A stretch of 36,948 nucleotides of DNA. Origin: Clostridiales bacterium. Lineage in GTDB: Bacteria > Bacillota > Clostridia > Lachnospirales > JAISYE01. Location: positions 1 through 36,948 of the forward strand of contig JAISYE010000026.1 in assembly GCA_031297485.1 (NCBI GenBank), written 5' to 3'. Below, in pieces: positions 23,735 through 32,274 of this stretch. The notes under the pieces are model-generated. The model saw only the letters and a list, made by a program, of their open reading frames with translations, was not told where the DNA came from and did no database searches. A program made the translations under genes and the position numbers. Each line of letters begins with the position of its first letter. Positions within the stretch are counted from its first letter, which is position 1.

Positions 23735-24976
23735 CTAACTGTGCAGCTCCGCCAGCTTGCCCAGAGACTTTCGCACTTCCTTAAAAAGTTCCCTGTAGGT
23801 CTCGTTATACAGCACGCAGCCCACGGGCTTCTGGCGCAGCATAAGCTCCTCGCAGTTCATACATTGGTTGCAGTATTGGATTTCGTTCTCGCGGCCTTCA
23901 CTTAATTTTAATGGCGTGAAAGGGTCGGAAAAACTCTGGCGGCCAAGGCCAATCATGTCCATCATGCCGTCCCCGATACAGCGCGCGCCCATTGCGAACA
24001 GGGACGAGCGGCCCGGTTCCACGGCCAGCAGTTTGTTGACATTGCCGCGGAAGGGCGAAAAACTGGAGCCTATGACAACTGTTTCGGGCTTTACGGTCTT
24101 TTTGAGAATATCCGCAAACCAAAAATGCAGGTACGAAAGATAGGGCTCGTCCTGAACCGCCTCCATAAAGTTCATGGAAGCGTGAACATTACCCAGGGAC
24201 TCCACAAAATATACCGCGCCCCGTTCCTCCAGACCCTTTACCAGGTCCAGCGGTTCTGTCAGGTCCATTAACGGCGAATCCGGCCCCGCGCTGCCGCACC
24301 CTCCGGGGAAACCTTCCCACAGGGACAGCTTGGAGCCGAGGATAAAGCCCTTATCACTTACCCCGCGCTGTATACGCTCCATTAAGTCATAGGCAAACCG
24401 CGAACGGTTCTCCCAAGGGCCGCCGTACTTCCATGGGCGGTCGTTAAAGGGCCGGAGAATTTGGCTGCCCAGGTATCCGTGGCAAAACTTCAAGTCAATT
24501 CCGTCGGCGCCGGCAGCCTGCGCTATCTTGGATGCCTGAACAAAATCGTCTATTATTTTTTCCGTCATCTCCTCCGTGAGAAGTTCGCCGCCAAAACCTG
24601 GCAGCGGCTTTACTGCCACACGTCGGGAAAATTCGGGGTCGCTTATTTCGCCGGAATGGGTAAGCTGGAATACCAGCAGCACGTTCGGGTTTATTTCTTT
24701 AAGCCTTTTAATCAGGTTCGCCAACGGCTTTTCGTTGCGCGGCATAATCTCCAGTTGGGTCCGGCGAGCTCGGCTCTCGTTTGTTACTGTTATGGCCTCT
24801 AGATCCACAAACCCAAAGCCGCCCTTGTAAAGATTTTCATATCTGCGGCAGGTGAGTTCTGTGGGGTTTCCTTCTTCGTCGGCGTCCACACATTCCATCG
24901 GCTGGGCGAAAAAACGGTTCTGCGCCAGATGGGGGCCGATTTTTATGGGCGACAGCAAAGTTTCTTTATATCCCAT
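23735..24976 (-). CDS. Old Yellow Enzyme-type FMN/[4Fe-4S] oxidoreductase
   Basis: A 413-aa protein with the OYE barrel (LLSPIKIGPHLAQNRFFAQPME, LVFQLTHSGE, GADGIDLKFCHGYLGSQILRPFNDR…YGG, IGLGRQSFSDP). It ends with the cysteine cluster CNQCMNC followed 11 residues on by GC (about residues 367-386), expected to hold a [4Fe-4S] centre as in the 2,4-dienoyl-CoA reductase/BaiCD group. Those relatives have an extra C-terminal NAD(P)H domain, absent here, so an external electron donor is likely. GGAGGTG overlaps the 3' end of the dehydrogenase upstream, one base apart. Confidence 0.88.
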   Translation of the reverse strand: MGYKETLLSPIKIGPHLAQNRFFAQPMECVDADEEGNPTELTCRRYENLYKGGFGFVDLEAITVTNESRARRTQLEIMPRNEKPLANLIKRLKEINPNVLLVFQLTHSGEISDPEFSRRVAVKPLPGFGGELLTEEMTEKIIDDFVQASKIAQAAGADGIDLKFCHGYLGSQILRPFNDRPWKYGGPWENRSRFAYDLMERIQRGVSDKGFILGSKLSLWEGFPGGCGSAGPDSPLMDLTEPLDLVKGLEERGAVYFVESLGNVHASMNFMEAVQDEPYLSYLHFWFADILKKTVKPETVVIGSSFSPFRGNVNKLLAVEPGRSSLFAMGARCIGDGMMDMIGLGRQSFSDPFTPLKLSEGRENEIQYCNQCMNCEELMLRQKPVGCVLYNETYRELFKEVRKSLGKLAELHS

Positions 24977-24977
24977 A

Positions 24978-26054
24978 TTACACCTCCAAAATTTGACGCT
25001 TGGATATGTCCGGACTCACCAGCACTTTAACAAGGGACTTGTTCTCCTGTAACTCATGCAGTGCCTGCTCCACTTCCTCCAAGGGCACAATCATGGAAAT
25101 CAGCGGCGTCGGGTCTACGCGCCCGTATTCCAGCAGCGTAATGGCTTCCTGCCAGTTGTGGCCGATACCCGCGCAGCTGCCGCGCACCTTCTTTTCCTGC
25201 AGGACAAATTCCACCGGCCGCAGACTCGCGTAATCATCGTCCGCGCAAATTCCGAAAGCCTCTACCGTGCCGCCCCGCCGCACCATTTGAAACACCTGCT
25301 CGTAGGTCTTGCCGGTTCCCACCGCTTCCAGCGCGTAATCAGCGCCCACGCCCTTTGTAAGTCTCATCACTTCCGCCAGAGGTTCCGTCTTGTTAATGTC
25401 AATGACATAGTCCGCGCACATGCGCTTTGCCAGCGCCAGCCTGACGGGGTTGGAGTCAATAACAATAACGGGCGCGGCGCCCCGAAGCCGCGCGAGACAG
25501 CCGTGGATAATCCCCAGGCCCGCGCCTATTATCACAATGCTTGAGGCTACGGTCAGCCCCATTTTATGGGAGGCGCCAAGCACGGCAGTCAGCGGCTCAA
25601 TAAACGCCGCCTGGTAATCGCTTACACTGTCAGGAATTTTATAGATGTTCCGCCAAGGTACTTTGACATATTCAGAATAACCGCCGGAGGTTTCCGCCGT
25701 ATGGATTCCTATTTGCCGGAAATTGGAACACAGCAGCGGCTCGCCGCGCCTGCAGTGATAGCATGTGCCGCAGGGCAGGCATATGTCCGCGCTTACCCGG
25801 TCTCCAGGCGCCAAGCTGTCGGGCACTTCCGCGCCTGTTTCCTCTATTACGCCGAAAAACTCGTGACCAATGACAAGCGGCAGCAAAGCCGCCTCCTCGG
25901 CGTATTTCCCAATATAGGCGCCCCAATCCGAGCCGCAGATACCGCAATATTTTATTTTTATCAGTACCTCATCGCTGCTGACAGATGGGACCGGCACTTC
26001 CTTAAGCGTCATTTTCCGTGGTTTTTCCAATACCATTGCCCGCATAGTACGCAT
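24978..26054 (-). CDS. Zinc-dependent medium-chain alcohol/polyol dehydrogenase
   Basis: Reversibly oxidises a sugar alcohol or similar hydroxyl with NAD(P). The catalytic zinc site CGICGSDWGAY…GHEFFG, the structural zinc site with four cysteines (C-LPCGTCYHCRRGEPLLC), and the Rossmann motif IIGAGLGIIHGC are seen. ATG 26054 is 9 nt after AGGAG, preferable to the upstream in-frame TTG. Closest groups by motif are sorbitol/threonine/L-iditol dehydrogenases; exact substrate cannot be fixed. Confidence 0.9.
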   Translation of the reverse strand: MRTMRAMVLEKPRKMTLKEVPVPSVSSDEVLIKIKYCGICGSDWGAYIGKYAEEAALLPLVIGHEFFGVIEETGAEVPDSLAPGDRVSADICLPCGTCYHCRRGEPLLCSNFRQIGIHTAETSGGYSEYVKVPWRNIYKIPDSVSDYQAAFIEPLTAVLGASHKMGLTVASSIVIIGAGLGIIHGCLARLRGAAPVIVIDSNPVRLALAKRMCADYVIDINKTEPLAEVMRLTKGVGADYALEAVGTGKTYEQVFQMVRRGGTVEAFGICADDDYASLRPVEFVLQEKKVRGSCAGIGHNWQEAITLLEYGRVDPTPLISMIVPLEEVEQALHELQENKSLVKVLVSPDISKRQILEV

Positions 26055-26073
26055 AACCAGCAACTCCTTTCTG

Positions 26074-27051
26074 TTAAAACTGGAACAGTTTATCGCTGCG
26101 CCCCTCGTAGGGCGCGTGGATCATTAACGGCCGCAAAAAATCAATGGTTTTTTCCACGCCGTCCGCCCGGGACATAGTGACATCCTCATGCTCATAGGAA
26201 AGCACGCCGTCATAGCCGGCCATATACAGCTCGGTAATTACGCTTTTCCAGTTGATACTGCCCCAGCCGGGTATCCGGAAACGGAAGGAACGGTCCCGCG
26301 CGCCCCAATCCCGCTGCAGCATCCAAAGCCCGCCGCGCGCCATGTTGTGTGGGACGAACTCGCAATCCTTCGCGTGCGCCAGGACTATTCTGTCTCCAAA
26401 CGCCTGTATATACGCGCCAAGGTCAATACCGGTATAAAATAAATTGGCAGGGTCAAAGTTAATGGCAAAAGCTGCGTGGCCGTCGCATAATTTTAAACAG
26501 CGCGCCGTGGTGTGATAGTCATAGATTATGTTGTTGGGGTGCGGCTCAAAGGCTACTTTGACACCATATTCCTTGTACTTGTCAAAGATGGGAATCCAAT
26601 ATCGGACAAACGCTTCTTCTTCTTCCGGCCAGCCGTTGGGATAGGGCCAGTCGTTAAAATGTCCGAAATTGCCCACGCCGGAAAACGCCACTACCGCCGG
26701 TACTTCCAGCATATGGGCTAATTGGGCGCAGCGCAGCATGCTGGCCGTGCCAAAGGCGATCTGCTCGCTGCCGCCGCCGCCGTGTACCCCCGCCAAGTCC
26801 CGCCCGTGAGGGCCGAGCACAAGGGGCGAGTCCGCGTGATTGGATATGCCGGAAATAACCAGACCGGCCTCAGCCGCCATTTTTTTCAGGCGTTTGGCCC
26901 CCTCCGGCGTAAGCGCCTCGTCTACGTCAACCTGCCCGTTGTCCGTATAAGCGGGCAGTTCCACAGCCTCGTACCCATTGGAAGCGGCTATGTTAAACAC
27001 TTCCTCCAGATTCTTTTCCGAATAATTTATCGTGCAAAAACCAATTTTCAT
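26074..27051 (-). CDS. Sugar phosphate isomerase/epimerase (xylose isomerase-like TIM barrel)
   Basis: A 325-aa protein starting MKIGFCTINYSEK. Metal-binding pattern includes VAFEPHPNN, INFDPANLFY, VLAHAKDCEF and LSYEHEDVT, typical of AP_endonuc_2-fold isomerases such as ketose 3-epimerases and inosose-processing enzymes. Start overlaps the kinase stop (ATGA), so the pair is translationally coupled. A second, distinct member lies at 35413-36183. Confidence 0.88.
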   Translation of the reverse strand: MKIGFCTINYSEKNLEEVFNIAASNGYEAVELPAYTDNGQVDVDEALTPEGAKRLKKMAAEAGLVISGISNHADSPLVLGPHGRDLAGVHGGGGSEQIAFGTASMLRCAQLAHMLEVPAVVAFSGVGNFGHFNDWPYPNGWPEEEEAFVRYWIPIFDKYKEYGVKVAFEPHPNNIIYDYHTTARCLKLCDGHAAFAINFDPANLFYTGIDLGAYIQAFGDRIVLAHAKDCEFVPHNMARGGLWMLQRDWGARDRSFRFRIPGWGSINWKSVITELYMAGYDGVLSYEHEDVTMSRADGVEKTIDFLRPLMIHAPYEGRSDKLFQF

Positions 27052-28592
27052 TCGTCTGTATCCTCCTTCAGACGGGGTTCCTCCTTTTCCAATAACGCAT
27101 TCAGCTGCTCGCAAAAGGGGAGTATGCTCCGCGTCCATTGGTCAAAAATATCGCTCCGCCGTTTGTATAGCTGCGTATTAGCCGCAATGGGCTTGTATTC
27201 CTTCTCGGAACGCAGCAGATGTTCCAGTGGCGCGTAATCTTTCCATAGGCCGGCCGCTCGCGCGGCTATGGCGGCGGCCCCCAGCGAAGCCGCGTTTTGG
27301 ACGTGCCGGTTCAACAGAACAGGCATATTAAAGACATCGGCGAATATCTGGCTCCAAACAGCGCTTTCAGCGCCGCCTCCGCATACCGCAAGCCCGCCGT
27401 TTATATCCACATGCCGCCGCAAGGCGCGCATACAGTAGTTTTCCATACTGAACGCCACGCCTTCCATAACGGCGCGCAGCAGGTCCCCGCGGGTGCTGGC
27501 CATGCGCAGGCCGAGAAACGCGCCCCGCAAGCCCGCGCCGGGTTCCTGGCCGCTGCCGCCGGAAAGCGCGGGGTTGAACAAAACCCCGTTCGCGCCGGGC
27601 ACAGACTTGGCGGCCAGTTTATCCATCGCCTGAAAACGCTCCCCGCCCTGCGGAAGGTCCGCGCACAATTCCTCCGACGCCCAGCGGTAAGCGCTGCCGG
27701 CGGCAAATATGGACACGCCGGAGGTATAGAGTCCTTTTTCGGCGTGGGCGAAAACGAATGGGCGCGTCTGAAGGTCCAGCACTGGTTTTTTAGAAGTAAC
27801 GGCAATCCAGGCCGAGGACCCCAAGGACATATATGCCCTGCCTTCTTCTAAACCCAAAGCCCCCAGGGACATGCAGGCGTTATCCACTCCGCCGAGGGCT
27901 ACGGGAATGCCCTCTGGCATGCCGCTTTGTACAGCCGCTTCAGGCGTTACCCGCCCCACAATTTGATGGGAAGCAAGCGGCGGCGGGAAAATATTCCGTG
28001 AGATACCGGCTGCCTTGCAAAAATCATCCCTGTAGCAGAGATGTTCTAAATCAAAAACACCGCTGCCCGAGGCGTAAGAAAAATCCGTCCCTGTTTTGCC
28101 GGTCAGTATATAATTCACATAATCCTTGCTGCCAAGCACTACAGAGGTTCTTGCGCAAGCCTCGGGATAATGCCGCTTAAGCCACATCAGTTTCATAATG
28201 GTATATGTTTCCGGTGGATCGCCGTTTCCGGTGGCCAAGTACCATTCCTTGTAATCAACAGCGGTGAAAAATTCTTGCGTTTCAGCAGTCGCCCTCGTAT
28301 CGCACCATATAGGGACGCTTTCTAAAATTAAGTTTCCATCACTGTCCATCAGCACAGGGGCCAGGCTTTGCCCGCTTAGGGCCGCCGCGTTTGGGCGCGC
28401 GCCGCTTTGCGCAAGCAGCGCACGGGTCGCGCCGCAGACCGCGTCGCGCCAATCCGCGGGGCGCTGCTCCTGAAAGCCTGGGGCAGGGAAAAAGGTAGGG
28501 TAGGCGTGAAAAGAGGACGCGATTATTCCGCCGTCGTCGTGATGCAGGGATGCCTTTAACCCGCTTGTTCCCAAATCATAGGCGATAATCAT
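27048..28592 (-). CDS. FGGY-family carbohydrate kinase (xylulokinase-like)
   Basis: A 514-aa ATP-dependent sugar kinase. N-terminal phosphate loop IIAYDLGTSGLKASLHHDDG; substrate-domain blocks GQSLAPVLMDSDGN and PIWCDTRA; the ATP-domain GGVDNACMSLGALGLEEGRAYMSLGSSAW; and the late GGGAESAVWSQIFADVFNMPV block. Order and length fit xylulokinase/ribulokinase-like enzymes. Overlaps the BadF-type kinase stop by 4 bp upstream and the isomerase start downstream. Confidence 0.92.
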   Translation of the reverse strand: MIIAYDLGTSGLKASLHHDDGGIIASSFHAYPTFFPAPGFQEQRPADWRDAVCGATRALLAQSGARPNAAALSGQSLAPVLMDSDGNLILESVPIWCDTRATAETQEFFTAVDYKEWYLATGNGDPPETYTIMKLMWLKRHYPEACARTSVVLGSKDYVNYILTGKTGTDFSYASGSGVFDLEHLCYRDDFCKAAGISRNIFPPPLASHQIVGRVTPEAAVQSGMPEGIPVALGGVDNACMSLGALGLEEGRAYMSLGSSAWIAVTSKKPVLDLQTRPFVFAHAEKGLYTSGVSIFAAGSAYRWASEELCADLPQGGERFQAMDKLAAKSVPGANGVLFNPALSGGSGQEPGAGLRGAFLGLRMASTRGDLLRAVMEGVAFSMENYCMRALRRHVDINGGLAVCGGGAESAVWSQIFADVFNMPVLLNRHVQNAASLGAAAIAARAAGLWKDYAPLEHLLRSEKEYKPIAANTQLYKRRSDIFDQWTRSILPFCEQLNALLEKEEPRLKEDTDE

Positions 28593-29578
28593 GTCTTCGC
28601 ACCAAATTTATCCGTACACCGCGTCAGGCCCAAGGCTTCCGCGCTTAAGCGGCATTTTTCAAGGGCCTCTTGCGGGGCGCCTGCCGCCTCCAGCCCTAAC
28701 AAGGCCGCGCCGACAATTGGTTCGTATTTCGCGTTTATTACCGCCGCCTGGCGTGAAATTCTATGCACAGCTACGGCTATAGTCTCCCGAAACAGCGGGT
28801 TATAGGATTTAAAAACACCGCCGGAAAGGACAATGTCGCAGTCTTTTCCCACCAGGCCGAATTTTTTCATGCTTCCTGTAACATACCGCGCGACGGATAC
28901 GGAAAATTCATAGACAACGTCCAGGGCGGTTTCGTCGTTTTCATCGGCCGCGCGCATCAATATTTCCACCGCGGTATACATGGGATAACGCAGCTTCCTG
29001 TGGTCCCGGCCCACGATTAATTCGTCGACTGTGGAACAGCCGAAAAAATCAAGCAGGCGTTCTGTAAGCACAGTATCGCCCCTTATACCGGCCTGGCTTT
29101 CAAACACAGCTTCCATTGCGCGGTTGCCTAGAGCGCCGCCGCCCTGGTCATTGTCGTCCACATAGTTGTTTAATACCTGTATAACCTTTCCGTTTATCAT
29201 TACCGCCGCGTTAAGCCCGGAACCAGCGCACAGCACAATGCCGTCGCGCTTGTCCGTGCCGCCTCTTAAGGCGGCCACACAGTCGTTGCGGACCGTGACG
29301 GCCGGGGCGGGGAAGCGCCTGTGCATCTCCCCTGTAAGCATTTCAATTTCATCAGGCCAGTTGGCGCCGGCTATACCGGCGTAGATCCGGTCCACGCCGC
29401 CGACGCCCGCCGCGTTCATGGCCTCTTTCGCCGATACGTCAATTTCCCGGAAAGCCTTCTCAACGCTTGATGAAAAATAACACGCGCCACCGGAAAACGC
29501 TTTGGAGACTATGGTCCCCTCAGGGTTTACTAAAGCGGCGACAGTTTTGGAAGAACCCTGGTCTATGGCTAAAATCAT
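28589..29578 (-). CDS. BadF/BadG/BcrA/BcrD-type ATPase, probable N-acetylglucosamine-like sugar kinase
   Basis: A 329-aa member of the ASKHA kinase fold. It starts MILAIDQGSSKTVAALVN, then YAGIAGANWPDE, VRNDCVAAL, GIVLCAGSGLNAAV, GGGALGNRAMEAVF and DIVLSGGVFKSYNP, the pattern of N-acetylglucosamine/glucosamine kinases of this family. AAGGAGAGG precedes the ATG. It is followed with overlap by the FGGY kinase, so two unrelated sugar kinases are made together. Confidence 0.88.
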   Translation of the reverse strand: MILAIDQGSSKTVAALVNPEGTIVSKAFSGGACYFSSSVEKAFREIDVSAKEAMNAAGVGGVDRIYAGIAGANWPDEIEMLTGEMHRRFPAPAVTVRNDCVAALRGGTDKRDGIVLCAGSGLNAAVMINGKVIQVLNNYVDDNDQGGGALGNRAMEAVFESQAGIRGDTVLTERLLDFFGCSTVDELIVGRDHRKLRYPMYTAVEILMRAADENDETALDVVYEFSVSVARYVTGSMKKFGLVGKDCDIVLSGGVFKSYNPLFRETIAVAVHRISRQAAVINAKYEPIVGAALLGLEAAGAPQEALEKCRLSAEALGLTRCTDKFGAKT

Positions 29579-29600
29579 ATGGCCTCTCCTTAATTGTTAT

Positions 29601-29732
29601 GGGTCTTTCAAAATTTGGGTGGGCCAAGAGTGTCCGGCACTTGCATTCTTGCCGTCATCCCGCTGTTACAGCGATGAACCTTAATACGCAATATTAAGGT
29701 CATCCGGGGCCCACCCGGATGTGGGTTGAAAC
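29601..29732 (+). repeat. Family E element, copy 2, ending in a CRISPR-repeat-like hairpin
   Basis: Shares ends and a middle block with 8495-8624. Its right 34 nt (29699-29732) are GTC, stem ATCCGGG, loop GCCCA, stem CCCGGAT, GTGGGTTGAAAC. It lies in the 154-bp gap between GH4 and the BadF-type kinase inside the operon and touches the GH4 stop codon. On the transcribed (minus) strand it would also fold and could act as an attenuator or processing site. Confidence 0.6.
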
Positions 29733-30998
29733 TTATGAAAAAAACCGGGGCAAGTATTGTTGGTTGGCGTTTAACAGCTCCTCCAGCAAGGGCGCGGCAA
29801 GGTCATAGTCCATGACCAATGGGTGCGCCAGCAGGGCCTGCAGCGCCTTGACCCGGCTGCCGCCCATTGCCGCTTCCACAGTCAGCGACTCGTAGTTTTT
29901 CACCGCGCACACCATACCCCACACATGGCCGGGCAGGCTCTTAAAGGTAAGCGGCCGCGCGCCGGAGGCGTTTACCATGCAGGCCGTCTCAACTACCGCG
30001 TCTGTGGGCAGGAATGGAATCGCCCCGTTATTTGACACGTTGCAAACCGCGAAGGTGTCCCTGTTATTCGCTATGGCGCTTATAACCCCCAACGCCATTT
30101 CCGCGTAATCGCCGCCGCCGCGCTTGGAAAGCAGTTCGGGCTTGGTACGCAGGTCCGGGTCGGCGTACAGTTCGTACAATTCTCTTTCAAGGCCTTGTAC
30201 AACCTCGCCCCGGGTTTTCTCCGACTCCGCCGCGTGCCGAAAACGCTCGTTTTTGTTGTAAAAGTATGGCACATACAGGCTGGGGATAGCTCCAAACACA
30301 CGTGTCAGTTCCGGGTTTACGCCGCCCACATATTCCGCCATTTTTTCAAATTCCTCGTCAGTGATGGGCCGTCCGTCTATGGTGATGTTGTAACTGAAAT
30401 TAAAATGGTTCAAGCCGAAGAAATCATACCTGACACGGGAATGTTCGATACCGTAGGCTTTGTAAAGCATGTTGCCTGGGTGCCGCCCGCCGCCGCACAG
30501 GGAGATAAAGCTGGCCTTGGTGTGTTTTGTGACCGCCTCAGCCACAATACCGGTGGGGTTGGTGTAGTTAATGACCCATGCCCCGGGGTTGTACTGTTCC
30601 ACGTCCCGGGCGATGTCCACCATTACCGGGGCGGTGCGCAGGGCCTTGGCGAACCCGCCCGCGCCTGTTGTTTCCTGCCCCAGCAGGCCGTACTTCATAG
30701 GGATTTTTTCGTCGTTTACACGCGCCGCGTTGCCGCCCACGCGTATCTGGGTAATAATAAAATCCGCGTTTTTTATGGCTTCCAGACGGTCCGCTGTTTG
30801 AGACAGCTCGGTCTTGTAGTCCAAGGCGTCCAAGAAACGCCTGGTAAACCCGGTCATAATGGAAAGCCGCGCCGGGTCTGTATCCATCAGGCAAAGCGAG
30901 CCTATTTGAATATCGCCGCGCATTTGCCCCATCATATCCAGCAGTTCGGGCGTATATACGCTGCCCGCCCCGATAATGGCAACACGTATTGCTTTCAT
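29733..30998 (-). CDS. Glycoside hydrolase family 4 (6-phospho-beta-glucosidase/alpha-glycosidase type)
   Basis: NAD- and divalent-metal-dependent glycosidase with an oxidation/elimination mechanism. Seen: NAD loop IIGAGSVYTP (8-17), QIRVGGNAARVNDEKIPMKYGLLGQETTGAGG (84-115), NYTNPTG (144-150), the metal ligand Cys168 in SLCGGGRHPG, and His198 in GLNHF. The GQETTGAGG signature favours the 6-phospho-beta-glucosidase branch, although the usual Cys-Asn-x-Pro after the metal cysteine is replaced by GGG, so specificity could differ. 421 aa, usual length. RBS GGAGGG overlaps the preceding VOC stop. Confidence 0.92.
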   Translation of the reverse strand: MKAIRVAIIGAGSVYTPELLDMMGQMRGDIQIGSLCLMDTDPARLSIMTGFTRRFLDALDYKTELSQTADRLEAIKNADFIITQIRVGGNAARVNDEKIPMKYGLLGQETTGAGGFAKALRTAPVMVDIARDVEQYNPGAWVINYTNPTGIVAEAVTKHTKASFISLCGGGRHPGNMLYKAYGIEHSRVRYDFFGLNHFNFSYNITIDGRPITDEEFEKMAEYVGGVNPELTRVFGAIPSLYVPYFYNKNERFRHAAESEKTRGEVVQGLERELYELYADPDLRTKPELLSKRGGGDYAEMALGVISAIANNRDTFAVCNVSNNGAIPFLPTDAVVETACMVNASGARPLTFKSLPGHVWGMVCAVKNYESLTVEAAMGGSRVKALQALLAHPLVMDYDLAAPLLEELLNANQQYLPRFFS

Positions 30999-30999
30999 C

Positions 31000-31428
31000 T
31001 CATCCCTCCGCAGACGGCGTTCCGTCCTCTATAAATTCCACAATCTCCCCGCCGGGTGCGCGGATAAAACCATAATTCATTTTGACAATCTGTCCCGAGC
31101 GGGTCGGTATCTCCGAATGGGCGGGCTGGCTTACTGCCGTGCCTCCGTAAGCCAGTGCGCGTTTAAAGGACACCTCTATATTGTCCGTCCATACCGCCAC
31201 ATGCTGCCAGCGTCCTATGTCAAAATCCTGCCGCGTTTCAAAAATCTCCAGAAAATCTCCCGTGCCAAGGTCAAGGATGTACGCGTGGTCCTCCGTGCCG
31301 TCCCTGCCCCATTCGCACACCAGCTGAGCGTCCAGGGCATATATATAGAAGTCCGCCGTCTTTTTTAAATCCGGCACCCGCAGACAGACATGATGGATGC
31401 CTTTCTTCTTTTTCCGTTCGTATGCCAT
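31000..31428 (-). CDS. VOC superfamily (glyoxalase-like) protein
   Basis: A 142-aa protein. GIHHVCLRVPDLKKTADFYIYALDAQLV starts the first beta-alpha-beta-beta-beta unit (metal ligand His), and GRWQHVAVWTDNIEVSFKRAL starts the second; FIRAPGGEIVEFIE supplies the last acidic ligand. Such proteins bind a metal and act as lyases, isomerases or dioxygenases. The ATG at 31428 is 8 nt after AGGAG and is preferred to an upstream GTG. Substrate is unknown, but the context points to a sugar-derived compound. Confidence 0.85.
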   Translation of the reverse strand: MAYERKKKKGIHHVCLRVPDLKKTADFYIYALDAQLVCEWGRDGTEDHAYILDLGTGDFLEIFETRQDFDIGRWQHVAVWTDNIEVSFKRALAYGGTAVSQPAHSEIPTRSGQIVKMNYGFIRAPGGEIVEFIEDGTPSAEG

Positions 31429-31469
31429 ATTTATCACTCCTGTATATGAATAGTCGCGCTTGCCCGACG

Positions 31470-32240
31470 CTATTTCCTGTGGGATAAATCCTCCTGAGGC
31501 CGGTTATCCAAGTGCCCCTGGGCGTCGGGAATGATAACGCCGGGCGGCGGCGCCAGGAAACGGGCCGCGTTCCGCAGCACCAGGCGCACCTCTTCCTGAT
31601 AAAAAATGGGGAATTCCTCATGACCGGGCGTAAACTGGAAAAGCTTCCCCCGCCCGCGCTCAAAGACACATCCGCTGCGCCCCACTTCCCCGCCTTCCCA
31701 CCAGGAGATAAACACCGTGCGGTCAGGCTCCGGGATAAGCTGCGGCTCGCCGTACATTTCGTCCCGCGGTATGTCTATGTATTCCCCAAGACCCGCTGTT
31801 ATGGGATGTCCCGGCGCGGAGACCCAAACCCGCTGCTTTTCGCCTTTTGGCATGGTGCGGAAACGGCCCCAGGCGCCCGCGTCATAATAAATGCCCAGTA
31901 TCTTCTGCCAGGGCTTGGAGAATATGGACGAATGCAGGGACAAAAAGCCCATGCCTCCCTCTATAACCCGCTTGATTACCCTGTCCGCCACCGCGTCGTC
32001 AAATATCGGGTTGTCAAGGTGGCTCCACCAAACCAGCACATCAGTGCGCTCCAAAACCTCGGCGGTAAGCCCGTGCTCCGGCATATCCTGGGTAACCACA
32101 TGGGCCACGTCAAACTCCTTGTGCCCGCGGAACGCGTCGGCTATGGTTTCATGCATGCCCTGCGGGTACACGCTTTTCACAGGTTCCCTGCGATCCTGGT
32201 TGTGCTCGCAGAATACGGTTATCCTTGTTTTTTCCTTCAT
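31470..32240 (-). CDS. ThuA-like (trehalose utilisation family) protein
   Basis: A 256-aa cytoplasmic protein with the ThuA/GATase-like fold: ITVFCEHNQDRREP, LTAEVLERTDVLVWWSHLDNPIFDD, GMGFLSLHSSIFSKPW, PGHPITAGL, RGKLFQFTPGHEEFPIF. ThuA proteins take part in trehalose/disaccharide catabolism in rhizobia, with unclear chemistry; some relatives work with 3-keto-sugar pathways. The ATG at 32240 follows AAGGAG. Its company with Zn-type dehydrogenases is in keeping with a keto-sugar route. Confidence 0.85.
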   Translation of the reverse strand: MKEKTRITVFCEHNQDRREPVKSVYPQGMHETIADAFRGHKEFDVAHVVTQDMPEHGLTAEVLERTDVLVWWSHLDNPIFDDAVADRVIKRVIEGGMGFLSLHSSIFSKPWQKILGIYYDAGAWGRFRTMPKGEKQRVWVSAPGHPITAGLGEYIDIPRDEMYGEPQLIPEPDRTVFISWWEGGEVGRSGCVFERGRGKLFQFTPGHEEFPIFYQEEVRLVLRNAARFLAPPPGVIIPDAQGHLDNRPQEDLSHRK

Positions 32241-32274
32241 AATGTCTGTCTCCTTAAAGATATTCAAGAGCAAT

